From positions 310,001 through 374,000 of the forward strand of contig NZ_CAXUQL020000002.1 in NCBI RefSeq assembly GCF_964253035.1: a stretch of DNA of 64,000 bases, in the 5' to 3' direction. This document shows, piece after piece, positions 37,437-44,270 of the stretch. Source of the stretch: Pseudorhodoferax sp032153935 (GTDB lineage Bacteria; Pseudomonadota; Gammaproteobacteria; Burkholderiales; Burkholderiaceae_C). The stretch's first letter is position 1. Each line of letters opens with the position of its first letter. Made by a program: the position numbers and the translations under genes. The notes below the pieces were generated by a model, which was given only the letters and a program-made list of their open reading frames with translations, ran no database searches and was not told the origin of the DNA.

Positions 37437-37934
37437 TCAGCAGCAGTATGCGCGGATCCCGCAACGCGCTGATCGGCCTGTGGCCTGCATCGGCTGGGCA
37501 CTTGCGCGCGTGGTGGATGTATCGCCATCGTAGGCCGCCGTTCACGTGCTGCCGCTCTGGCATCCGACCAGGCGGGGGAGTCGTGACCAGCTCTACCGGA
37601 CTCGCGCCCAGCCGCTGGGTGGCCACCACAACCCACGCTGCCTCCCTCAAATCCCCATAGCCTGTTGCGGCAAACCGCCGCAGCGTCGCAATCCGCGGTT
37701 TCCTCCCTCGAGGCTTGTGCGACACCTGCCCTCAAGTTGTGGCCGATCAACGCTCGGCTGCGTGCCGGGCAGGTATCTCACAACCCTAAACAATTGCCGC
37801 CGTTACAAGGTGCAAAGCGAGTGATTGGTCTCAGCCAGTAGGCGGTCGCTGAGAACTTTGTCGAGTGCGTAGCTCGAACGACCGGACTGGGGGCAGAGGC
37901 GTTGGCATCGCGCCATGCTGGTATACATCGCTCC
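37437..37934. other. Gene-free stretch after the IS91-like element
   Basis: No gene can be supported here. Short frames on both strands show no family features. The right end of the IS91-like element is probably in this stretch. A GAGAACTTTGTC/AGCTCGAAC-like AT-balanced part begins around 37840, before the next gene. Confidence 0.5.
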
Positions 37935-38779
37935 ATGACCCTGGATCTTTTATGGCAGATCGTCGGTGGCGGCGTTGGCGGTGCGGCTGTGAGTGCGTTG
38001 CTGCGGAACTGGCTTTCGCTTCGACTGAAAGGCTCCATCGAGCATGAGTACGCCGTCAAGTTGGATGAGCTCAGGAATGACTTCAAGACTCAGATCCTCG
38101 CATAGAGCACCAAAACGAAGTCGAGAGGCTTCGGACATCGATGTTCTTCGAGCACCAGCGTGCGGCCTTCACTGACATCCTTACGCAGATCGACCGAATT
38201 CAGGTGAGCTGGATGCGAGAGGGGTGGGATGTCGATAGCAGAAGCTTGGTCATGCCCGTTCCTCCGCTGTTGTATGAGGAGCTGAAGCGGCTATGTGCTG
38301 TTCACCAACTTTTCTTGAGCGTCGATTCGACGATGGCACTCGATTTGCTGCAGTCGATTTACGAGGATTCGCGGGGAGAGCCAGACGAAGATGGGACTTG
38401 GATTGGGGAGCGTTGTGATGAGGCTTACGCCAACGCGAGGTACGTAGAACATCGCGTTGTCGGCCTCCTGCAGGGGCAGCTCGGGGTGCGCGACGCCGCT
38501 ACTTGCGCGCGTGAAATCGCCTTGCTTGGAGGCATGCGCATCGTCAACATGTTCGGATACTCGGGCACCGGTATCGCTGACCGGGGAGCCCTACAGGTCC
38601 AGGCGATAGCGGCTCCCGCGGCAGTGGTTGACGTGGCCAATCGGCACCGTGCTCTCCTTGTTGAGAAGCTCACAGCTTTCCGGAAGAGCGAGGAGATGGG
38701 TTGGCGATATGGGGCGCTCGCTGTCGAAGTTGGCGTGTACCTGGATGTTCTGAAGCGCGAAGGTCCGCAAGGGCGGTAA
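37935..38779 (+). pseudogene. Membrane-anchored hypothetical protein, split by a one-base frameshift
   Basis: Two frames join into one plausible protein. The first (MTLDLLWQIVGGGVGGAAVS, one membrane helix, then EYAVKLDELRNDF) ends at 38105. The second frame is open before its first ATG (38141) and reads RIEHQNEVERLRTSMFF. Adding one base near 38095-38100 (CTCGC to CTGCGC) gives a continuous protein of about 280 residues with an N-terminal anchor, a coiled-coil-like linker and a helical domain (to KREGPQGR). I do not recognise the family. A sequencing error is as likely as a real mutation. Confidence 0.6.
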
Positions 38780-39026
38780 CTGTTCTTCGGGAGTACGTCC
38801 AGGGGTTCATCGGTAGCCCTGTGCCCTTTTGCCGCTCTTGCGAGGGGCTGGACTGAAATGGTTGCCCACGCCGGCCGCTTCTAAATATCCGTCCGGCCAA
38901 ATCACCTAGACGGATTTGCAATCCGTTGATTTCGAGCGCTGCTATTCGGATGCTTCAGACTTCCAGCGATGCGGCACCAACTTTCTGGCGCCTACAGAGG
39001 TAGGGAATTCGGAAAACTGAGAATAG

Positions 39027-39905
39027 CTACTGGTACATATGTCGCAGTTCTCGGTCTAGCACACCAAAAGTTGCATGAATCATTCCTTTCGGATAAGGGA
39101 TGTAGACAATTCCAGCCAGATTGGTGGGCACGGACACGCCCTCCTCGTGAAGCAGGACGATGCGGTCTCTTCCATAGCGACCGTGGAAGAATCCGATTTC
39201 GTGCATAACATTCTCTCTGACTCTCGGGTTGCCTAAGGAATCTAAGTCATCGCCACTCATGATGATGACTGCGCTATCGCATGAATTTGCTCCGGCCTCG
39301 AGTTTTTCAATCACCGTGCGCCCTTGATTGGCTTCTTGAGCCAGCTCCATACTGTGGAGGTTCATGTCCTTTTCGATGTGAGCCTGAACCTCCAACCAGT
39401 CTTTAGAACGGCCATGTGAAACAAAAACACGTCGCAACATCGGCCGCTCCTCCGCACCTAGAGATTGATCTGCATCCATTATTTTCACGTGCTCTTGGAA
39501 ATCCCGAACAAACGGAATAATAAGGTTGCTTGTCATGCTCCTCAGTCCTGTTATAACTTTAGGTCCATTGCCGAAATATTCGTGACTAAAATTCAAGGCA
39601 AATCGAGGGTCCTTGCCAAGTTTCTCGACTATGGCCAGTGACAAGCCCAGGGCCTGATTCGGGTCGGTCGGCCACTGCAAGATTGGACCGCCCATGCCGG
39701 TTTTATTCTTGCTACTCTCTAGAAATTCTTCTAGGTTGACATTACTTTTGAGAGCGTCGGATATTTCTCTTAGGCTTTCATCCTGAAGTAAGTGGGAGAT
39801 CGTTCCGAGAGGGCGCTCGTAGTTTTTGACGTCGGCAGATTGCAAGTCAAATACAGCATTGGTGAGCCTCTTGAACAAGTCTTTTCGACTAATCATTGCT
39901 GCCAT
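39027..39905 (-). CDS. TIR-like domain protein (CAP12/Pycsar effector type)
   Basis: The 292-residue protein has an N-terminal domain (1-150) and a C-terminal TIR-like domain (158-290). Key features are RRVFVSHGRSKDWL, the TVIEKLEAGANSCDSAVIIM strand-helix and the likely catalytic Glu in ENVMHEIGFFHGRYG (about 236). Such TIR-like domains hydrolyse NAD+ in CBASS, Pycsar and related anti-phage systems. No nucleotide cyclase is adjacent. The start may be residue 1 or 4 and overlaps the small upstream gene by 8-17 bp. The two genes have visibly lower GC than their neighbours, suggesting transfer. Confidence 0.8.
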   Translation of the reverse strand: MAAMISRKDLFKRLTNAVFDLQSADVKNYERPLGTISHLLQDESLREISDALKSNVNLEEFLESSKNKTGMGGPILQWPTDPNQALGLSLAIVEKLGKDPRFALNFSHEYFGNGPKVITGLRSMTSNLIIPFVRDFQEHVKIMDADQSLGAEERPMLRRVFVSHGRSKDWLEVQAHIEKDMNLHSMELAQEANQGRTVIEKLEAGANSCDSAVIIMSGDDLDSLGNPRVRENVMHEIGFFHGRYGRDRIVLLHEEGVSVPTNLAGIVYIPYPKGMIHATFGVLDRELRHMYQ

Positions 39906-40176
39906 TCTCCAGTCGCGTTTCGGCAGCCTTTTCCAGTATGGCGAATCTGTATTTTTCTTTCATTTTTTCAACAAGCGGGCCAATCACCGGATTATGCGAA
40001 TGGCGGGAAAGCTTTGTTTCAATCATGTCGTTCATGCTCTGAATGGCTGCTTCAACGCTGCCAGGGTCATGGGCATCAAAAGTGACCGTCCCTAGTTGTC
40101 CATCCAGCTCTTTGAGGGCTTCAGAAGCCTCGGACATCTGGCGGCTCAGTCGGTCGAGGCCTTTTATTTTCAACAT
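39889..40176 (-). CDS. Small helical protein paired with the TIR-like effector
   Basis: I do not recognise a characterised family. The 95-residue protein is charged and helix-rich, with a coiled-coil-like N-terminus (LDRLSRQMSEASEALKEL), a short TVTFDAHDPGSVEAAI linker and a C-terminal helix (GPLVEKMKEKYRFAILEKA). It overlaps and precedes the TIR-like gene, so the products are made together. It could be the sensor, adaptor or inhibitor of the TIR protein; this is inferred from context only. Confidence 0.6.
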   Translation of the reverse strand: MLKIKGLDRLSRQMSEASEALKELDGQLGTVTFDAHDPGSVEAAIQSMNDMIETKLSRHSHNPVIGPLVEKMKEKYRFAILEKAAETRLENGSND

Positions 40177-40536
40177 AGTTTCTCCAAAATTCTGAAGTTT
40201 TCTACAGGCGCAGCAGAAATGTCTTTCAAGAAATTTTACGACCGCGAGAGCATTTAGAGAATTCTTTGTGAAGTCGACGCCACGCTGCCAGCGAACTGAA
40301 ACTGGAGCTAGCCGAACTCGACTGGGGATGCGTGGACAGGCTGTGATTCGCGACCCAAGTGGCTACGTGCCGTGCTGTAGAGAAGCGCATTGCTCAAAGG
40401 CTTTCTGCTGAAAGATTGCTAGCGACAGTCCATTGACTCCTTGCGGGAGTTCCAGAATGCGGCTCGGCGGGCAAAGGTGGCCGATATCCACGCTGCGGAT
40501 CAGGCCAAGGAGCGGGGGCACCCTTCGTCGACGCGA
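40177..40536. other. Intergenic stretch between the TIR cassette and the ImmA/IrrE operon
   Basis: No complete gene is visible. The first 90 bases are AT-rich (40177-40265), and the TIR cassette promoter probably lies there. Further in, short open pieces (for example SELKLELAELDWGCVDRL, ending in a stop around 40345) look like possible gene scraps, without recognisable family. Confidence 0.4.
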
Positions 40537-41310
40537 TCATGATTTCGCTGGCAGCAAAGTGATCATGGTCAAAACAGTGTCGTCCTGCACTTTGAGCGAC
40601 TGCGTTTCCACTGTGCGGCGGTAGGCCTCGGGGCCCTGCAACCATCGATCGGCCGCTTCTTTCACAGGCCTGGAGAGCCCACTTGTCTTCCCGAACGCAA
40701 TGGAGAACGCGGCGGTGTCGTGGTGCAGCTCCTGCTTGACGTAGAAGTCATGGGGGAACGCGAGATTCTTTTGTTGCCAGATCCGTTTGGTCTGGCTGTG
40801 GCAAACGACGCAGGTTTGGGATTGGGCGCGCTTGGCGACTTTGATGGCCGACGCGGTCAAGCTGGCGTCGAAGTCGTTGCCAAGCGCTTTCGCAGTGTCT
40901 AGGTTGATGCGCTTGCCTTCGAGCCACGGGTCGACCAAGTAGCTCGGCAAGATCAGCTGGCTCGCGTAGGCATTCGCGTATGCCTCGATGTTCTTTGCTT
41001 CGGCGTTCTGCGGACCAATGTCCTCGTTCGCGCACCGAAACGAACCCTGGCCCTTGTCGCAGATCCAGTGGGCCAGCTCGTGGGCCAGCGAAAAGCGTTG
41101 GCGACCAGGATATGAGCCGAGGCCGACGCTGATCACCGCCTTGTCGCCAGCTGCGACGAGGCGTGCCGCGCATCCGCACAAGCGGCGGTAGACGACCTCT
41201 GCCCCTCGGTAGTTCGCAATGGCTTCTAGATCGACGTGGGAGGGGTCGCGGACGCCGTATTGCCAGAGCAGCTTCTCGGCGGGGCTCAGACGCGCGTACT
41301 CAACGCCCAT
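40537..41310 (-). CDS. ImmA/IrrE-family metallopeptidase
   Basis: The 257-residue protein has the zinc protease motif RFSLAHELAHWI (HExxH at 77-81) and the third-ligand helix NIEAYANAYASQLILP (Glu about 109). ImmA/IrrE proteases cleave repressors such as ImmR and DdrO to switch on mobile-element or stress genes. The C-terminal part adds CVVCHSQTKR and several His residues, possibly another metal site. Its start overlaps the 138-residue gene by 11 bp. It is the third gene of a sigma-like/helical protein/protease operon, suggesting it cleaves one of its own partners. Confidence 0.85.
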   Translation of the reverse strand: MGVEYARLSPAEKLLWQYGVRDPSHVDLEAIANYRGAEVVYRRLCGCAARLVAAGDKAVISVGLGSYPGRQRFSLAHELAHWICDKGQGSFRCANEDIGPQNAEAKNIEAYANAYASQLILPSYLVDPWLEGKRINLDTAKALGNDFDASLTASAIKVAKRAQSQTCVVCHSQTKRIWQQKNLAFPHDFYVKQELHHDTAAFSIAFGKTSGLSRPVKEAADRWLQGPEAYRRTVETQSLKVQDDTVLTMITLLPAKS

Positions 41311-41716
41311 GGTGTTCCGGCTTGACCACTCCCATCCTCACCAGGTCGTCGTAGACCGTGGCAAGGTCTTCATCGGTCTGCTTCTTGCCGTCTCGAAACG
41401 CCATGGCGATCTTGGGCTCGCGTTGGAACGCTTCGGCCACCAGCTGCTTGAGCCGCTCCATGGCCGGCCGAACCGGGTTGACAGGCTGGCTTGCGGCCGA
41501 CGCCTTGCTGGCTGCCTTGGCCGAGGCAAGCTTCGCTCGCATGCTGGCTGCAACCACTTCGCGCAGCTTGTTTTGCGTTTGCTTCGCGACCGCTGCCAAA
41601 TCCTGACCCGCTTCCCGGTATTCGTTCCTGATCTCGTCGTCGCTGGTGTTTGCGAGGTCTTCCAGCGCCCTGGCGCGGATCAAACCGATTTCCAGGCTTT
41701 CCTTGGACTGCTTCAT
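41300..41716 (-). CDS. Helical hypothetical protein between sigma-like and ImmA/IrrE genes
   Basis: I do not recognise the family. The 138-residue protein is largely helical: an acidic/basic N-terminal half (RARALEDLANTSDDEIRNEY), an Ala/Ser-rich low-complexity centre (AKAASKASAASQP) and a C-terminal domain (AFRDGKKQTDEDLATVYDDL). It overlaps the sigma-like gene by 4 bp (ATGA) and the protease gene by 11 bp. Size and position would suit an anti-sigma factor or the substrate of the protease, but there is no motif to prove it. Confidence 0.65.
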   Translation of the reverse strand: MKQSKESLEIGLIRARALEDLANTSDDEIRNEYREAGQDLAAVAKQTQNKLREVVAASMRAKLASAKAASKASAASQPVNPVRPAMERLKQLVAEAFQREPKIAMAFRDGKKQTDEDLATVYDDLVRMGVVKPEHHGR

Positions 41717-42345
41717 GATTTCCTCCGGCCTGGCATCAAGGTGTTGAGGCCTCGTCGAAACCTTCGTCGGGCTGTGTCGTATTCGGTTTGGGTCATGCCA
41801 GAGATGGCGCGGATGTCCGCTGCTTTCATGCCGTCCTTGTCGCCCATGATGAGGAACTGGATCTCATCGTCGTTGGCGAAATGCGCTTCGATCAGGGCGG
41901 CGTCGGCAGCAGCGCGGCTCTGCCGCTCCGCCGTTTCCTCCACCTCCAACGCCTGTTCGACAACATCCGGGGAGGAAAAGCCTTCTTGCGCGAGGGCCAG
42001 CTCGGCATTTCCGTCGCCGCCCGCCATCGCCTCAAGGGACGCGGTGGTCGTCTGAACAACGGAATTGCTCGATCCATCGGCGATCGATTTCATGGTCATG
42101 ATGATGTAGGCCACGAAGGGCACATCCTTGGGCCAGTGCCTGCCGCCGTTGACGCCGACACCTTCCAGGGTGCGCTGCACTGCCTCTCCCAGAAGTTCGC
42201 CGGGATCCGTGTACTCGGTACCGAACAAGGCGTACTGGGCGGCACGGTGGATACGCCCGAAATCCGCCTCCGTCAGGCTTTCGATCGCCTCGCTGATTTC
42301 CTCGTCCGTTGCGTAGACGCGATCTGGTGGTCTTCCCGCTGTCAC
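41713..42345 (-). CDS. Sigma-70-like (ECF-type) regulatory protein
   Basis: The 210-residue protein resembles small sigma factors. A region-2-like part (AAQYALFGTEYTDPGELLGEAV, then FVAYIIMTMKSIADG) is followed by a C-terminal region-4-like HTH (GMKAADIRAISGMTQTEYDTARRRFRRGL). A roughly 40-residue acidic linker sits between them. Similarity is weak enough that it could be a sigma-like regulator with a changed role. It leads the minus-strand operon and diverges from the DUF2188-TIR operon across a nested palindrome, a probable target. Confidence 0.65.
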   Translation of the reverse strand: MTAGRPPDRVYATDEEISEAIESLTEADFGRIHRAAQYALFGTEYTDPGELLGEAVQRTLEGVGVNGGRHWPKDVPFVAYIIMTMKSIADGSSNSVVQTTTASLEAMAGGDGNAELALAQEGFSSPDVVEQALEVEETAERQSRAAADAALIEAHFANDDEIQFLIMGDKDGMKAADIRAISGMTQTEYDTARRRFRRGLNTLMPGRRKS

Positions 42346-42369
42346 GTAGCCCCCTTGTTCCCGTTATCG

Positions 42370-42443
42370 GTATGTGCGGCGGTTCGCGCCGCCGCGGACA
42401 TCGCCGGCATTTTGTCCGCGTTTGCGGATGCCGCCGCACATAC
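42370..42443. repeat. Nested inverted repeat between two divergent operons
   Basis: An outer perfect 13-bp inverted repeat, GTATGTGCGGCGG (42370-42382) and CCGCCGCACATAC (42431-42443), encloses an inner perfect 8-bp repeat, CGCGGACA (42393-42400) and TGTCCGCG (42413-42420). The structure fills the 136-bp gap between the sigma-like gene (start 42345) and the DUF2188 gene (start 42482). It could be paired operators, paired outward promoters, or a cruciform/hairpin. The right arm ends about 40 bp before the DUF2188 start. Confidence 0.8.
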
Positions 42444-42481
42444 AGGTGAGCAGCAATTCCGCTGTGACAAGGGTGATCTAA

Positions 42482-42706
42482 ATGACCAAACGCAATCAAC
42501 ATGTCGTGCCGCGCGAGGACGGCTGGGCTGTCCAGGGCGCAGGCGCCACGCGCGCTACCGAACTCTTCGACCGCAAGGCGGACGCTGTCGATCGTGCGCG
42601 TGAAATCTCGCGCAACCAGGGCACTGAACTGCTGATCCACGGCCGCAACGGCCAGATCCAGTCCAAGGACAGCCACGGCAACGACAGCTTCCCGCCGAAG
42701 GGCTGA
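42482..42706 (+). CDS. DUF2188-like small protein
   Basis: The 74-residue protein matches the DUF2188 pattern: an N-terminal HVVPREDGWAVQGAGATRAT and a helix KADAVDRAREISRNQGTELL leading into IHGRNGQIQSKDSHG. The molecular role of the family is not established. It starts the plus-strand operon, 3 bp before the TIR gene. The translated pair suggests a functional link with the TIR protein. Confidence 0.8.
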   Translation: MTKRNQHVVPREDGWAVQGAGATRATELFDRKADAVDRAREISRNQGTELLIHGRNGQIQSKDSHGNDSFPPKG

Positions 42707-42709
42707 ACC

Positions 42710-43399
42710 ATGTCCAGATGCACCGCCCCCGTCGAAGGCCATCGTTCCGCAAGCGCTGCGGCCGCATGTCCGTCATGCCGTGGCCGCTACGGCCGCTACA
42801 GCGGCTACAGCAGCAGCTATGGGTCCTACTCGCCGTCCTACTCATCGACGGCGGGTAGCGGCGGCGGTGGATACCGGAGCAGCGCAAGGCCAAGCTGGTC
42901 GCGCGCCGGCTCGTCCGTGTCGTACACGGTCGCAGATGTTCGAGCGCTCACACCCGTGCGGCGCACCGTCGAGAGTCGGGCAGCGCTGCCCGACCTTCGG
43001 GACGTCTTTCTGTGCCATGCATGGGACGACCGCCAGGGTGCCGCCAAGGAGCTGCACGACCAGCTGGAGTCACGCGGCGTGTCGGTCTGGTTCAGCGAGA
43101 AGGATGTCGCGCTCGGTACCTCGCTGCTCCGCGAGATCGACAAGGGGCTGGCCAAGTCACGCGTCGGCATCGTGTTGGTGACGCCGGCACTGCTGCGCCG
43201 CGTGCGGGGGGAGGGCATCGCCGAGAAAGAGCTCTCTGCACTTCTCGCGCGCGACCTGCTCGTGCCCATCGTGCACGACACGACGTATGAAGCCCTGCGC
43301 GACGTAAGTCCATTGCTTGGCTCGCGTAGCGGCCTGAGCACCACGGAGGAATCGATGGCAGCCGTGGCCGCCAAGTTGGCCGAACTGGTCGCCGTCTAG
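42710..43399 (+). CDS. TIR-domain protein with Tyr/Gly/Ser-rich N-terminus
   Basis: The 229-residue protein has a low-complexity N-terminus (about residues 25-58, repeated Tyr-Gly-Ser such as GRYSGYSSSYGSYSPSY) and a TIR domain from about 98. It begins DVFLCHAWDDRQGAAKEL; then VSVWFSEKDVALGTSLLREI and EGIAEKELSAL carry candidate catalytic Glu residues. Bacterial TIR proteins often degrade NAD+ or make signalling nucleotides in defence. It follows DUF2188 by 3 bp and precedes a three-helix membrane protein by 9 bp. The Y/G/S segment may drive self-association. Confidence 0.82.
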   Translation: MSRCTAPVEGHRSASAAAACPSCRGRYGRYSGYSSSYGSYSPSYSSTAGSGGGGYRSSARPSWSRAGSSVSYTVADVRALTPVRRTVESRAALPDLRDVFLCHAWDDRQGAAKELHDQLESRGVSVWFSEKDVALGTSLLREIDKGLAKSRVGIVLVTPALLRRVRGEGIAEKELSALLARDLLVPIVHDTTYEALRDVSPLLGSRSGLSTTEESMAAVAAKLAELVAV

Positions 43400-43408
43400 G
43401 AAATAGCG

Positions 43409-43804
43409 ATGGATTGGAACCAGCTCATGGGTGCAGCAGCCTTGGCAGTATCGGCGGTTGCTATGACGATCAACTACGCGGCGCTCGATGACGCGAAGCG
43501 GGCACGGGTTGGCGCATTCTGGGCGAGAGCGGTCAACGTCGGCGCGGTCGTTCTCGCGCTTGGCATCTCGCTGATCACGATCTTGGTGTTCTGGCTTTCA
43601 GATGGGCCGATCAGCAGATCGGCCGTTGTGAACTTGGGGATCCATTTCTTCAACTTGGGCATCTGGGCGACGCTTTGGTTCTTGTCCATTGCGGCTAAAA
43701 GCATGGCCAACGCGAAGACGGAGCGCAAAGCGTTGCAGGAGCGCGTCGTGGCGTTGGAAGTCCAGCTGTTGGCGAACAGGCTTGTTGTCACCGACCCCGT
43801 TTGA
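43409..43804 (+). CDS. Three-helix membrane protein of the TIR operon
   Basis: No characterised family recognised. The 131-residue protein has three hydrophobic segments (about 5-25, 43-65, 72-93) and a C-terminal coiled-coil-like tail (NAKTERKALQERVVALEVQL). It starts 9 bp after the TIR gene with no terminator between. In defence operons, small multi-helix membrane proteins often act as pores or membrane anchors; here that is only an inference. Confidence 0.7.
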   Translation: MDWNQLMGAAALAVSAVAMTINYAALDDAKRARVGAFWARAVNVGAVVLALGISLITILVFWLSDGPISRSAVVNLGIHFFNLGIWATLWFLSIAAKSMANAKTERKALQERVVALEVQLLANRLVVTDPV

Positions 43805-44270
43805 GCCAGATGCCGATCGACACCTGAGGCGCCACTGACCGCGTCTTCATTGCCCGCGGCAATGCCTTCGGATCACCTGAAATTCAGGGCTGCGGGGCGA
43901 GAGGCTGCAACGGACGCACAGCGCCAATCTATCCCTGCTATGAACGATCGCTCGTCAGGGTTTGGGCGATAGGCGGCTCTGACCGACCGGTGTCGGCAGT
44001 ACAGCGGACCAACGCACATGTCGATCGTGAATGGCGGGTTTCGCGCGCGGCGGTCGCTCACCGATGAAAGTTCAACGTCAGCAGACAGTCTGGAGCAGCT
44101 GTTCGATCCTTCTCGGTGGACGGCTGCTCATGGCCGGGACCAAACGCGACACCCGTGTGCGCTCCACGCAACCCGGCTGATCGGCACAGACGATCTGCCT
44201 AGCCGATGCACGCATATCAAGCCGCTCCGCCGTCCCGGAGCGGCCCATTTCGCAGTGACCTATTTACGCC
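43805..44270. other. Gene-free stretch before the tannase-type gene
   Basis: No supported gene. A minus-strand open piece (VRAAYRPNPDERSFIAGIDW, about 43930-44000) has protein-like composition but no start or recognisable family and may be a relic. The stretch probably holds the end of the defence-like insert and the terminator region of the catabolic operon ending at 44271. Confidence 0.4.
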
